DNA from: Neglectibacter timonensis
GTDB taxonomy: Bacteria > Bacillota > Clostridia > Oscillospirales > Acutalibacteraceae
Assembly: GCF_900048895.1 (NCBI RefSeq)
Contig: NZ_LT160639.1
Location: 253,001-317,000, forward strand
Reading direction: 5' to 3'
DNA length: 64,000 bases
The notes below the pieces were generated by a model that saw nothing but the letters and a program-made list of their open reading frames with translations, was not told where the DNA came from and ran no database searches. This document shows, in pieces, positions 1 through 8,791 of this stretch. The stretch's first letter is position 1. The number at the start of each line of letters is the position of its first letter. The position numbers and the translations under genes were made by a program.

Positions 1-212
1 ATTATACCAAAGCCCTGAAGGATTTTCAACTGCTCCTCCGCGGGCGTGTCTTTCAGAATATCGTGCAGAAGCCCCGCCAGCCTGGCCTTTTCCGGGTCCG
101 CGCCGTAGAGTACGGCCAAACGGACCGCTTCCTCCGCCACACACTGGGAGTGGTAAAAGCGCTTCTCCGACAGCCGCTGACGCACTTCACACTCGCACTG
201 TTCATAGGTCAT
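1..212 (-). CDS. yqeK: YqeK-type HD-domain hydrolase, N-terminal part only
   Basis: The N-terminal 70 codons of a gene that runs off the left edge of the window. The reading frame contains HSQCVAEEA near residue 20 and an HD signature LLHDILKD near residue 50, the pattern of the YqeK family. In other Firmicutes YqeK is a symmetrical diadenosine tetraphosphate hydrolase, normally next to nadD as here. The ATG overlaps the nadD stop in an ATGA junction, so translation is probably coupled. The metal-binding residues beyond the first HD motif lie outside the window, so activity cannot be judged. Confidence 0.85.
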   Translation of the reverse strand, partial: MTYEQCECEVRQRLSEKRFYHSQCVAEEAVRLAVLYGADPEKARLAGLLHDILKDTPAEEQLKILQGFGI

Positions 213-832
213 TCCCGCCGGCCTCCTTTTTCGTAGAGCTTGTGCTCCCGGATATACTTTGCAACTGAAACGGGCGTCATGCCGTTCAGCTCTTCTCCGG
301 CTGCCGCCATTTTCCGAATTTCTGTGGAAGAAATCTTCCAGTAAGGGATGTCCTCCACACAGCAGCGAGCGCCAAAGCGGTCTTCCAGTTCCCGCTTTTT
401 CTCCTTCAGCTGTCTGAATCCATCTGCGCTGCGCGGAGAGGCACAGATTTTCGCCAGGGCAAAGATCGTTTCCGGGCGATACCAGCGGTCCACCGTCAAA
501 AACATGTCTTCCCCCATCAGCAAATAAAACTCATCTCCAGGAAATTCCCGCTTTAACTCTTCCAGGGTCTCTGCCGTATAGCTTTTTCCTTCCCGGGACA
601 GCTCCAATCGGGAGAGCAGAACAGGCGCCTCTGTGATTTCCTCCGCCGCAAGCCTGCACATTTCCAAACGGTCCTCCGCCTCCGCCAAGGACTCTGCCTG
701 CTTGTGGGGCGGAATACGGGTAGGGATCAGCAGCACCCGATCTAGCGACAGCCTTCGGATAAATTCCTGCAAAATATGGAGGTGGCCCAGATGGATGGGG
801 TTGAAGGTCCCCCCGTAGATACCTGTTTTCAA
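209..832 (-). CDS. nadD: Nicotinate-nucleotide adenylyltransferase
   Basis: Transfers AMP from ATP to nicotinate mononucleotide to form deamido-NAD in cytoplasmic NAD synthesis. The 207-residue product opens with the nucleotidyltransferase motif GGTFNPIHLGH at residues 7-17 and carries the second signature ISSTEIR near residue 168; the length is normal for the family. It lies 18 bases downstream of yhbY and overlaps yqeK by 4 bases, the standard yhbY-nadD-yqeK order of Firmicutes, so one transcript is likely. Nothing unusual is seen. Confidence 0.96.
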   Translation of the reverse strand: MKTGIYGGTFNPIHLGHLHILQEFIRRLSLDRVLLIPTRIPPHKQAESLAEAEDRLEMCRLAAEEITEAPVLLSRLELSREGKSYTAETLEELKREFPGDEFYLLMGEDMFLTVDRWYRPETIFALAKICASPRSADGFRQLKEKKRELEDRFGARCCVEDIPYWKISSTEIRKMAAAGEELNGMTPVSVAKYIREHKLYEKGGRRE

Positions 833-850
833 AACACACGCCTCCCGGAT

Positions 851-1147
851 TCAGCGGGGCAATACAATTTTCGGATCTTTTTTCTTTCTACGGTACAGCA
901 CGAATTTCGAACCGATCACCTGCACGACTTCGCTGTCTGTCTTTCCGGCAAGCTCCTCCGCTGCTTCTCTGGGGGAGATCGGCGAGGTTTCCGGCAGCAC
1001 GCGTCCTTTGATCAGCTCCCGCTTTTCCAGGGCGTCGTCCGCCTGCTTGACCACTTCCGGTCCCATGCCGGATTTTCCCACCATCAAAATGGTGTCTTCA
1101 TTGACTGCCAAAGAGCGCAGATACGCCCGTTGTTTACTAGTTAACAT
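851..1147 (-). CDS. yhbY: YhbY family RNA-binding protein (CRM domain)
   Basis: A 98-residue protein made of a single CRM domain, the fold that binds pre-50S ribosomal RNA in bacteria and group II introns in plants. The family start is clear (MLTSKQRAYLRSLA), and the loop GKSGMGPEVV near residues 24-33 corresponds to the conserved GxxG RNA-contact loop. It is upstream of nadD in the same direction. The role in ribosome assembly is inferred from the E. coli homologue; it has no catalytic residues. Confidence 0.93.
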   Translation of the reverse strand: MLTSKQRAYLRSLAVNEDTILMVGKSGMGPEVVKQADDALEKRELIKGRVLPETSPISPREAAEELAGKTDSEVVQVIGSKFVLYRRKKKDPKIVLPR

Positions 1148-1217
1148 AATTTCTCCTTTTTTCTATCCTACAAATTTACTTTCGGCTGCGTTCGGCACAG
1201 CCAAAGGCACTTCTCCA

Positions 1218-1691
1218 TCACAGCTTTCGTACGCTTACAAATTCTCCCCCACAAACCTCACCGTTTTCCCGGAATCCTGCGCTTCTATATAAGCTTCTCG
1301 CCTTCTCGTTTTCCGGTTCATACGAAAGCCAGCAATACTCTGCTCTTCCGCAGGGATAGGTTCTGAGATACTCCAGAAAGATATCTAAAGCCTTACGACC
1401 TAACCCACGGTGCTGGTAAGCCTTGTCGATCATAAACCGCCAGATACAGTAGTTATTCTTGGCAACAGGGGGAGATTCAGGGTCCTGGCCGTATCCAAAC
1501 ATCACAAATCCCACCGGTACGCCGTCTTCGTAGATGCCAAAGGGGAGAGCAGCAAATCCTGAGGTAACGGCTACGTAGGCTTCGGCAAGGCTTACCACAT
1601 TGGGAGCCACAAAGCTTTCCTGCCCTTTATCCACTTCTAGGGAGAGCATAGCCTCCAAATTGCCCCTATCCACTTTTTTCAATTCCATCAT
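1218..1691 (-). CDS. GNAT family N-acetyltransferase, PaiA/BltD-like
   Basis: A 157-residue single-domain acyl-CoA-dependent acetyltransferase. Motif A, the acetyl-CoA pyrophosphate loop, reads HRGLGRKAL near residues 94-102. The C-terminal part SLYRSAGFRENGE is the usual motif B region. The sequence pattern (WRFMIDKAYQHRGLG and NEKARSLYRSAGF) is closest to the small-molecule or polyamine acetyltransferases PaiA and BltD, but the substrate is not defined. The ATG overlaps the rdgB stop by 4 bases, so it is translated with rdgB; about 70 bases separate it from yhbY. Confidence 0.88.
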   Translation of the reverse strand: MMELKKVDRGNLEAMLSLEVDKGQESFVAPNVVSLAEAYVAVTSGFAALPFGIYEDGVPVGFVMFGYGQDPESPPVAKNNYCIWRFMIDKAYQHRGLGRKALDIFLEYLRTYPCGRAEYCWLSYEPENEKARSLYRSAGFRENGEVCGGEFVSVRKL

Positions 1692-2272
1692 ACGTTTTCC
1701 TTTTCCAGGCCCTCCAAGTATTCTTTCAGCTTCCTCTCAAATTCCTCAAAAGCCTTGCCTCTGTGGCTGCGGGCATCTTTTTCCTGATCGGACATCTCAC
1801 CAAAGGTCCTGCCATCCTGAACAAAGATAGAATCATAGCCAAAGCCGTTCTCACCCCGGGACTCCTGAGCGATGGCGCCGAAGCACTTCCCCTCGGCATC
1901 AATCCGGTCGCCGTTGGGAAACACACAGCATACGGCGCTGACAAAATGGGCGCCCCGCTGTTCTTCCGGCACGCCGTGCAGTTTTTCCAGCACGGTGAGC
2001 CTGCGCTTGCCCGGTTCCGCAAAGCGGGCGGAATAGATTCCCGGCGCGCCGTCCAGATAGTCCACACACAGACCGGAATCATCCGCCACGGCGGGCAGCC
2101 CGGTTTCCCGGCAGGCGGATTCCGCCTTGATATAGGCGTTTTCCCCAAAGGTTTTTCCCGTCTCCTCCGGCTCGGAAAGTTCAGCCATTACCACTTCGAT
2201 TCCCATGGGTTCCAGCATACGCCTGAACTCAACGATTTTACCCTGATTATGGGTCGCGATTACAAATTTCAT
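1688..2272 (-). CDS. rdgB: RdgB/HAM1 non-canonical purine NTP pyrophosphatase
   Basis: Hydrolyses dITP, ITP and XTP to monophosphates and so keeps deaminated purines out of DNA. The 194 residues have the family start MKFVIATHNQGKIVEF, the metal-binding stretch ADDSGLCVDYLDGAPGIYSARF (split here: ADDSGL then GAPGIYSARF, residues about 63-85), the GENGFGYDSIF loop near 140 and the base-specificity segment SHRGKAF near 172. It overlaps ftsY upstream and the GNAT gene downstream by 4 bases each, making a tight ftsY-rdgB-GNAT unit. Confidence 0.95.
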   Translation of the reverse strand: MKFVIATHNQGKIVEFRRMLEPMGIEVVMAELSEPEETGKTFGENAYIKAESACRETGLPAVADDSGLCVDYLDGAPGIYSARFAEPGKRRLTVLEKLHGVPEEQRGAHFVSAVCCVFPNGDRIDAEGKCFGAIAQESRGENGFGYDSIFVQDGRTFGEMSDQEKDARSHRGKAFEEFERKLKEYLEGLEKENV

Positions 2273-3438
2273 TCCGATTCCTCCCCGCTTTCGTCCTTTT
2301 TCCGTCCAAAGGGCCAGAAACGCTTTTTCTTCTTCTCCGGACGGACTTCCTCTTCGGCAGCCGCCCGTCCGGGTTCTTCGGCTTCTGGCTCTAATCCCTC
2401 CTGTTCCTCTTCTTCGGCTGTTTCAAAAGCCGCAGCTTCCTCCTCCGTTTCCGACAGGGGCTGTTCTTCCTCCCAGGGCTTCGGCTCAACACCAGCATCC
2501 TGCTCCAGAATAGGTCTATCGTCATCCCTTTCGGTATCGAACAGAGCGTCTGCAAAGGAAGCCGCGTCAAACGGCTGCAGGTCGTCCACCTGTTCCCCCA
2601 CGCCGATGAATTTCACCGGCAGGCCCAGATCCTGCTTGATGGGCAGCACAACGCCTCCCTTTGGCGTTCCGTCCAGCTTGGTGAGCACGATTCCGGTGAT
2701 GCCCGCCGCGCTTTGGAACTCCCGGGCCTGGTTCACCGCATTCTGTCCCGTGGCCGCATCCAGTACCAGCAGGGTTTCACGGTCACAGCCAGGCAGCTCC
2801 CGGTCGATGATGCGGGATATTTTTGAGAGCTCGTCCATCAGGTTTTTCTTATTGTGCAGCCTTCCCGCCGTATCGCAGATGATAACATCGCAGTCCCGCG
2901 CCTTGGCCGCCGCAATGGTGTCGAATACCACAGCCGCCGGGTCTGCGCCTTCTCCGTGCTTAATCAGCGGCACGCCTGCCCGCTCCGCCCAAATCTCCAA
3001 CTGCTCGATCGCCGCAGCGCGAAAGGTGTCCGCCGCCCCCAAGATTACCGATTTTCCTTCTGACTTCAGCCGGGAAGCAAGCTTTCCGATTGTGGTGGTC
3101 TTGCCCACGCCGTTGACGCCGATCACCAAAATGACGGACGGCTTGGTGGAAATGTGGAGGCTGTCGTCTCCGACGAGCAGCTCCGCCACAATCGCCTTCA
3201 GCTCATCCATAATGAGAGACGGATCCGTAATCCCCTTCTCCTTGATCTTTTTGCGAAGCTCCCCGGTGACAAATTGCGAGGTAGTTACTCCCACATCTCC
3301 CATCACCAGCAGCTCTTCCAGCTCCTCAAAGAGCTCTTCGTCAATTTTTGTGAAGGAGTTGACCATTTGGGTAATCTGCCCGCTGATACTCTCCCGGGTC
3401 TTTTTCAGCCCATCTCTGATTTTGTCAAAAAAGCCCAT
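2269..3438 (-). CDS. ftsY: Signal recognition particle receptor FtsY with an acidic C-terminal tail
   Basis: SRP receptor GTPase for co-translational membrane targeting. The N domain starts at once (residues 1-90) with no N-terminal A domain; G1 is GVNGVGKTTT (107-116), the DTFRAAA box is 137-143, G3 is DTAGRLH (189-195) and G4 is TKLD (253-256). The GTPase ends near residue 303. Then comes an 86-residue tail, very rich in Glu and closing with a basic/aromatic patch KKKKRFWPFGRKK (369-381). An acidic, membrane-binding extension is usually at the N-terminus of FtsY, so the placement is odd. It is 44 bases downstream of smc. Confidence 0.96.
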   Translation of the reverse strand: MGFFDKIRDGLKKTRESISGQITQMVNSFTKIDEELFEELEELLVMGDVGVTTSQFVTGELRKKIKEKGITDPSLIMDELKAIVAELLVGDDSLHISTKPSVILVIGVNGVGKTTTIGKLASRLKSEGKSVILGAADTFRAAAIEQLEIWAERAGVPLIKHGEGADPAAVVFDTIAAAKARDCDVIICDTAGRLHNKKNLMDELSKISRIIDRELPGCDRETLLVLDAATGQNAVNQAREFQSAAGITGIVLTKLDGTPKGGVVLPIKQDLGLPVKFIGVGEQVDDLQPFDAASFADALFDTERDDDRPILEQDAGVEPKPWEEEQPLSETEEEAAAFETAEEEEQEGLEPEAEEPGRAAAEEEVRPEKKKKRFWPFGRKKDESGEESE

Positions 3439-3482
3439 GTCATGTTCTCCCTTTTCTCCTGTAAATTTCTACCCCGTCCCAG

Positions 3483-6400
3483 TCAGCCCAGCTGCTCTAC
3501 CGCCTCTTCCGTCTTCAGGGCCAACAGCTTGGAAATGCCCTGATCCTGCATCGTGACGCCGTAGAGCATATCGGACCCTTCCATAGTACCCCGCCGGTGG
3601 GTGATGGTGATAAACTGGGAATTTCCGCTCATACGCCGCAGATACTGCGCATACCGCGCCACATTCACATCATCCAAGGCGGCCTCAATCTCATCCAGCA
3701 CACAGAAGGGCGGCGGATTGACCCGCATGATGGCAAAGTAGATGGAAATGGCTACCAGCGCCTTTTCCCCGCCTGACAGGGATTCAATATGGGTGACGAT
3801 CTTGCCGGGAGGATGCACCTTGATTTCAATGCCGGAATTGAGCACATCGCTCTCATCTGTAAAGGAGAGCTCTGCCGCGCCGCCTCCAAACAGTTCCCGG
3901 AAAATTGTGCCGAAATTCCGATTGATCTCTCCGAACCGCTCTACAAACTGTTCCCGCATCTGCTTGGTGAGCTCGCCGATCAGCTTGAGCAGCTCTTCCT
4001 TCGATTTCTCCACATCTTCAATCTGTCCTTTGAGAAATTGATAGCGTTCAGAAACCTCCTTATATTCCACCACAGCGCCCACATTCACAGCGCCCAGCGC
4101 CTTAATCCGGTTCTTCAGCTCGTTGAGACGTTTTTGGGCTGCAGGCAGGTCTTCAATTTTTTTGCCGATCTCTTCGGCCTCTCTGCGGGTAAGCTCATAC
4201 TCCTCCCAAAGCCTGGAAATGATGGTATCGTATTCCCGCTGCAGGTTCTCGCTGCGCTCCTGCAGCCTTGCCAGCTCATGGCCGACATTTTCCCGCCGGG
4301 CTCCGGTCTCCCGTTCCCTGACGCGCAGTTCACCTGCCTCCTGCTCCAGCGAAGTGCGTTTTTCTGCCGTTCTTTTTGCTCCGGTCCGCTTTTCCTCCGC
4401 CTCTGCCTTCAAGTGGGCGGCTTTTTCTGCCTGCAGGCGGATTTCCTCTTCAAGCCTGTGTGTCTCCGCTTCCAGAGCCTCTATTTCCTCTCTCAGCTTT
4501 TGTACCGTTCCGCTGCTGTGCAGTTTTCTGGCTTGAAGCTCCGCCACAGCAGCCAGCAGTGCATCCCTGTCCTTCTGAGCGGCAAATTCTCCCAAACGAA
4601 TTTCCTGGATTGTCTGGGAAATATCGTCGCACCGGGAAATCTGCTCTTCTCTGCTTCCAGTCAGGGTTTTGGCAGTTTCGTCCGCCTCCTGCACCTGGCT
4701 TTCCAGCTCAGCAATCTTCTCCGCAGAGAGTCGACCCGCCGCTTCCAGCTCTTCAAGCCTTGCGCTGGAATCCTGCTGTTCCCTGGAAAGGTTTTCTGCC
4801 TCCAGCCGGACGCTTTCCAGCTCCCGGACTGCGCGGGCGTATTCAGAAACCAGCTTAATCCGGTCCTCCTGGCTGGAAGAGAGCTCTCCCTTCGCAGCGT
4901 CCAGCTCCGCTTCGCAGGAAGAAAGCTCTGTCTGCCGCGCCTTCAATTCAGCTGCAGCCTGCTCGGCTTTCTTCTGGAGTACAGCGGCTTTTTCCCGGAT
5001 TCGTTCAATCTCGGACGCCCTGCTCAGCAGGCCGGAATTGCGTGCTCGGGAGCCGCCGGTCAGAGACCCACCCGCATTGACCACCTGACCGTCCAGGCTG
5101 ACGATGCGAAAACGGTATTTCATGCGCTTGGCAATGCTTACAGCGCTGTCCAGATCCTCGGCCACCGCTACCCTGCCCAGCAGGGAATCCCGGATACCGC
5201 TGTATTTTGGGTCACAACGGCACAGCTCGGAAGCGATTCCCACAAAACCGGGAAGTTCCTCCATCTCCCGCTTATCCAACACAGTGCCGCGAATGGTAGT
5301 CAGAGGCAGAAAAGTGGCCCTGCCCAGATCCCGTTGCTTCAACAGACTGATCGCCTTTTTCGCATCCTGCTCTGATTCCACCACCACATTCTGCATGGCG
5401 GCGCCCAGCGCAGTCTCCAGAGCCACAGCGTATTCCCTGGGAACGCTCAGCAGCTTTGTCACAGGTCCGCAGACGCCGGTCAGCATTCCCCGGCCGGCCT
5501 CCTTCATGACCGCTTTGACGCTTTGGGCAAAACCTTCCAAGTTCCGCTCCAGATCCTCCAACAGTTTTGCCCGCCGCAGCTGTTCGTTGGCGTCGAGCGT
5601 AGCCCTGTTGAGCTCTTCCCCGGCTGCCTGCGCTTTTTTTCTGCGGCCATCCAGCCGAAGCTCATACCCCTTTACCGCATTTTCCTGCGCTTCGATGGTA
5701 TGTTCGATATCGGAGCGCATCTCTTCCAGCTCCGATATTTCCTCTTCCAGCGCCTTTTTTCTTGCCTCGCTGCGCAGCACGCTTTCCCCGATGGAACCTG
5801 CGCGCAGCTGAAGCTCTGCAGCCGACGACCTTGCAGAGGAAAGCCGAATCCGTTCTTCAGCCAGCGCTGCATTTCGCTCTGCCAGAACAAGAGCGGCCTG
5901 CTCGATTTGGCGCGTGGCTTCATCTGCGCCCTGGCGCAATTCTTCCAGCCGCTGTGTAAAGGTCAACAGCTTGTCTCTGCTCTCCTCAATACTGCGTTCT
6001 TTCCCGGTAATCTCCGCCTGCTTCCCGGCAATTTCCCGGTCGATATCCTCCCCGGAAGCTGCCGCGGCCTCGATCTGCTCCTGCAAACGGCGGACATCCT
6101 GGGAATTGTGGGAGATTTCGTTGCGCAGCAGTCCGATTTCTCCTTCCGTGCGGACGGCCTGTCCGTCCAAATCAGCCGCCTCGTTCCTGGCAACATCCAT
6201 CTGCGCCGTGCAGTCATTGGTCTCACGATAGTTTTGCTCTATTCTGACAGCAATCTGCTCCAGTTCTTCTTCGATCTCCTCATGTTGGGCGCGGGCAAGG
6301 GAAATTTTTTCCTCATGCTCCCGCAAAACCTTGCCGGATCTCTCCAAAGTTTCCAGCCAAATACCGATTTCCAATTCCTTCTTTTCCGCGTCAAAGGCAA

Positions 6401-7046
6401 TAAACTGCTCCGCTTTTTCTGCCTGAACCCGCAGAGGCTCCACTCGGTCCTCAAGCTCAGAAAGAATATCCCGCAGGCGTACCAGATTTTCCTCAGCTCT
6501 GGAAAGCCTGCGTTCCGATTCCTCTTTTCGGTAGCGGTAACGTGAAATTCCTGCCGCCTCTTCAAAAATCTCTCGCCTGTCCTCGGAACGTGCGGCCACA
6601 ATACTGTCGATTTTTCCCTGTCCAATGATGGAATAACCATCCCTGCCGAGGCCTGTATCCATAAACAGCTCATTGATATCCTTCAACCGCACAGTTGCCT
6701 TATTGATCAGATATTCGCTTTCCCCGGACCGGTAATACCGGCGGCTCACAGCTACAGTATCATTGTCAAAAGGCAGACGGCGGTCTGTGTTGTCAATGGT
6801 CAGGGTGACCTCCGCAAAGCCCTGCGCTTTCCGCTGGGGCGTCCCGCCGAAGATGACGTCTTCCATTTTGGAACAACGCAGGGTGCGGACCGATTGTTCG
6901 CCAAGCACCCAACGCATAGCGTCGCTGATGTTGCTCTTGCCGCTGCCATTCGGTCCCACCACAGAAGTGATGCCCCGCTCAAAGGTCAGCGTCGTCTTGT
7001 CCGGAAAGGTTTTAAACCCCTGCAGTTCCAAAGATTTTAAAATCAT
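3483..7046 (-). CDS. smc: Chromosome partition protein SMC
   Basis: Condensin ATPase that organises and segregates the chromosome. The 1187-residue product has the Walker A loop GPNGSGKS at residues 32-39, two long coiled-coil arms rich in Glu/Arg/Leu heptads, a central hinge (about 500-670, with glycine-rich strands around VVNAGGSLTGGS), the ABC signature LSGGEKALVA and the Walker B segment CVLDEIEAALDD near the C-terminus. The length matches bacterial SMC. It sits between the radical SAM gene and ftsY, the common rnc-smc-ftsY order of Firmicutes. Confidence 0.97.
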   Translation of the reverse strand: MILKSLELQGFKTFPDKTTLTFERGITSVVGPNGSGKSNISDAMRWVLGEQSVRTLRCSKMEDVIFGGTPQRKAQGFAEVTLTIDNTDRRLPFDNDTVAVSRRYYRSGESEYLINKATVRLKDINELFMDTGLGRDGYSIIGQGKIDSIVAARSEDRREIFEEAAGISRYRYRKEESERRLSRAEENLVRLRDILSELEDRVEPLRVQAEKAEQFIAFDAEKKELEIGIWLETLERSGKVLREHEEKISLARAQHEEIEEELEQIAVRIEQNYRETNDCTAQMDVARNEAADLDGQAVRTEGEIGLLRNEISHNSQDVRRLQEQIEAAAASGEDIDREIAGKQAEITGKERSIEESRDKLLTFTQRLEELRQGADEATRQIEQAALVLAERNAALAEERIRLSSARSSAAELQLRAGSIGESVLRSEARKKALEEEISELEEMRSDIEHTIEAQENAVKGYELRLDGRRKKAQAAGEELNRATLDANEQLRRAKLLEDLERNLEGFAQSVKAVMKEAGRGMLTGVCGPVTKLLSVPREYAVALETALGAAMQNVVVESEQDAKKAISLLKQRDLGRATFLPLTTIRGTVLDKREMEELPGFVGIASELCRCDPKYSGIRDSLLGRVAVAEDLDSAVSIAKRMKYRFRIVSLDGQVVNAGGSLTGGSRARNSGLLSRASEIERIREKAAVLQKKAEQAAAELKARQTELSSCEAELDAAKGELSSSQEDRIKLVSEYARAVRELESVRLEAENLSREQQDSSARLEELEAAGRLSAEKIAELESQVQEADETAKTLTGSREEQISRCDDISQTIQEIRLGEFAAQKDRDALLAAVAELQARKLHSSGTVQKLREEIEALEAETHRLEEEIRLQAEKAAHLKAEAEEKRTGAKRTAEKRTSLEQEAGELRVRERETGARRENVGHELARLQERSENLQREYDTIISRLWEEYELTRREAEEIGKKIEDLPAAQKRLNELKNRIKALGAVNVGAVVEYKEVSERYQFLKGQIEDVEKSKEELLKLIGELTKQMREQFVERFGEINRNFGTIFRELFGGGAAELSFTDESDVLNSGIEIKVHPPGKIVTHIESLSGGEKALVAISIYFAIMRVNPPPFCVLDEIEAALDDVNVARYAQYLRRMSGNSQFITITHRRGTMEGSDMLYGVTMQDQGISKLLALKTEEAVEQLG

Positions 7047-7110
7047 GTACGCAAATTCCTCTCAAGACGGAAGGGACGTGCTGCCCTTCCAGGTCAGAAT
7101 TGATCTCAGC

Positions 7111-8115
7111 TTAAACCGAGTTTCCAGATCCATCCACTGAAAACAAGCCTCTGGGCACGGCCTCATCCTGCAGGAAGGTGACAAGTAAGCCCTCTTGCCT
7201 CAGTATCTCCCTATTCTTCTTCCCTTGTCCCAGAGCAACGGATATGCTTTGAGGATGGACGCGGACCACATATCTGCCCGGCTTCTCAAGGCAGGAGAGA
7301 AGCTTTTCCAGGAATACACGGCTCTGCACTAATTCCCGAAACGCAGGATGATACGGACCCGCCAATTTCTGTGCTTCCACAGCCGTCTGGGCATGAAGCC
7401 CCATTCGGATCACCTTAATTCCGGCATCTTCAAACAAGGGCAGCAGGAGAGCGCAAAGCGTCACCGCCTCTTCCAATGTTTGCGGGGTGTATTCCCCCCG
7501 TGCATAAAGCTCGGCAAGATAAGTCCCCTGCAGGACAACAGTGGGATAAATCCGCACTGTCGACGGCTTCAGGGCTATCATCCGTTCCGCCGTTTCCAAG
7601 GCGCGGCCGTCTGTGTCGCCGTACAGGCCGGTCATCATCTGCAGGCCCAGCTGAAACCCGAACGCCTTAACCCGCTGAGCAGCAGCCTCTGTTTGCCCCG
7701 ACGTATGCCCCCGCCGGTTGAGAGAGAGCACCTCGTCATCCATGGACTGCGCTCCCAGCTCCACTGCGGTAACACCATATTTTTTCAGAAGGTACAGTAC
7801 TTCTTCCCCTACAGCGTCCGGACGGGTTGAACATCGGATTCCTGCAAAGCCAAATTCCTTTACAGACTCATGCGCCGCCTCCAGCAGCGAAACCATGTAA
7901 TCCCGGGGGACAGCGGTAAAACTGCCGCCGAAAAAGGCGATTTCCGCGGAATGCACCCGCTCCCCCAACTGGGCAGCCGATTGTGCGGCAGTCTCTCTCA
8001 CATCCGCTGCAGCAGGCGCTTCAGCCTCTCCTGTGATGGCATGCTGATTGCAGAAACTGCATTGGCGGGGACAGCCGACATGAGGAACAAAAATTGAGAT
8101 ATTGGCGTGTTTAAT
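7111..8115 (-). CDS. Elp3-type radical SAM protein, probable ATT start
   Basis: A radical S-adenosylmethionine enzyme of the Elp3/YhcC-like group (COG1243 type), about 334 residues. The cluster motif is CPRQCSFC (Cys 15, 19, 22), followed by FFGGSFTAVP and the TIM-barrel core. The motif is present only if translation starts upstream of the GTG at 8001. The frame is closed by TGA at 8124-8122, and no ATG, GTG or TTG lies between that stop and the motif. The only sensible start is ATT at 8115-8113, giving Met-Lys-His-Ala-Asn-Ile-Ser, where relatives have MKH. A GGAG lies 10 bases upstream, and the ATT overlaps the rnc TAA (ATTAA). The substrate is unknown, perhaps tRNA. Confidence 0.88.
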   Translation of the reverse strand: MKHANISIFVPHVGCPRQCSFCNQHAITGEAEAPAAADVRETAAQSAAQLGERVHSAEIAFFGGSFTAVPRDYMVSLLEAAHESVKEFGFAGIRCSTRPDAVGEEVLYLLKKYGVTAVELGAQSMDDEVLSLNRRGHTSGQTEAAAQRVKAFGFQLGLQMMTGLYGDTDGRALETAERMIALKPSTVRIYPTVVLQGTYLAELYARGEYTPQTLEEAVTLCALLLPLFEDAGIKVIRMGLHAQTAVEAQKLAGPYHPAFRELVQSRVFLEKLLSCLEKPGRYVVRVHPQSISVALGQGKKNREILRQEGLLVTFLQDEAVPRGLFSVDGSGNSV

Positions 8116-8791
8116 AACCCATCAGCTCCAATGCTTCCCTTGCAGCCTGTTGCTCAGCCTCTTTCTTGCTGCGTCCGCCGCCCTTGCCGATCACATTGCT
8201 GTTCAGATGAACCTCTACGGTAAAATGCTTGTCGTGGTCGGGGCCGCTTTCCCCAATCACCACATAGTTGAGCTTTTCCTCCGGGTTCTGCTGGATGATC
8301 TCCTGAAGGGTGGTTTTATAGTCCTTAAACGGTTTTACATTCTGGGCTTTGGCAGCAGGGGCAAGAAAGGTGAGAATAAATTTCTTCGCCTGTTCCAAAT
8401 CTCCGCTGTCCAGATAGATTGCTGCGGTGGTGGACTCGAAAACATCCGCCAGAATACTGGGCCTCTCTTTTCCTCCGGAATGCAGCTCACCATGGCTCAG
8501 CCGCAGGAAATCACCTGCCTGCAGAGATTTTGAAAAGCCGCACAGGGATTTTTCGCAGACCAGGGCGGCACGGTTTTTGGTTAGCTGTCCCTCAGGCAGC
8601 TCGGGAAAATGATGAAACAGATACTCCGCCGCCACAAACCCCAGCACAGAGTCTCCTAAAAATTCCAATCTCTCATAGCTTTTGCACTTGTGTTCGTTGG
8701 CATAGGAAGAATGGGTGAGGGCCGTCTCCAAAAGTTTTCTGTCCCGGAACCTGTAGCCAATCAGCTTTTCGTATTCTTCCAGTGGTCTCAT
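8111..8791 (-). CDS. rnc: Ribonuclease III
   Basis: Double-strand-specific endoribonuclease for rRNA and mRNA processing. The 226-residue product carries the RNase III signature ERLEFLGDSVL at residues 40-50, the second catalytic acidic segment ADVFES near 115-120, and a C-terminal double-stranded RNA-binding domain from about residue 155 (KTTLQEIIQQ, then GGRSKKEAEQQAAREAL). The start overlaps the plsX stop by 4 bases; the stop overlaps the ATT start of the radical SAM gene. The acpP gene that often lies between plsX and rnc is absent here. Confidence 0.96.
   Translation of the reverse strand: MRPLEEYEKLIGYRFRDRKLLETALTHSSYANEHKCKSYERLEFLGDSVLGFVAAEYLFHHFPELPEGQLTKNRAALVCEKSLCGFSKSLQAGDFLRLSHGELHSGGKERPSILADVFESTTAAIYLDSGDLEQAKKFILTFLAPAAKAQNVKPFKDYKTTLQEIIQQNPEEKLNYVVIGESGPDHDKHFTVEVHLNSNVIGKGGGRSKKEAEQQAAREALELMGY

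Noticed and set aside
1763-3556. A 597-codon open frame on the plus strand
   Set aside because: It is antisense to rdgB and ftsY, is Ser/Pro-rich and has no ribosome site or motif; a shadow of GC-rich coding DNA.
3789-5375. A 528-codon open frame on the plus strand
   Set aside because: Antisense to the coiled coil of smc, with Phe/Leu/Cys-rich composition from complemented Glu/Lys codons.
8001-8001. GTG at 8001 as the start of the radical SAM protein
   Set aside because: It would remove the three cluster-binding cysteines, which are coded in the same open frame just upstream.
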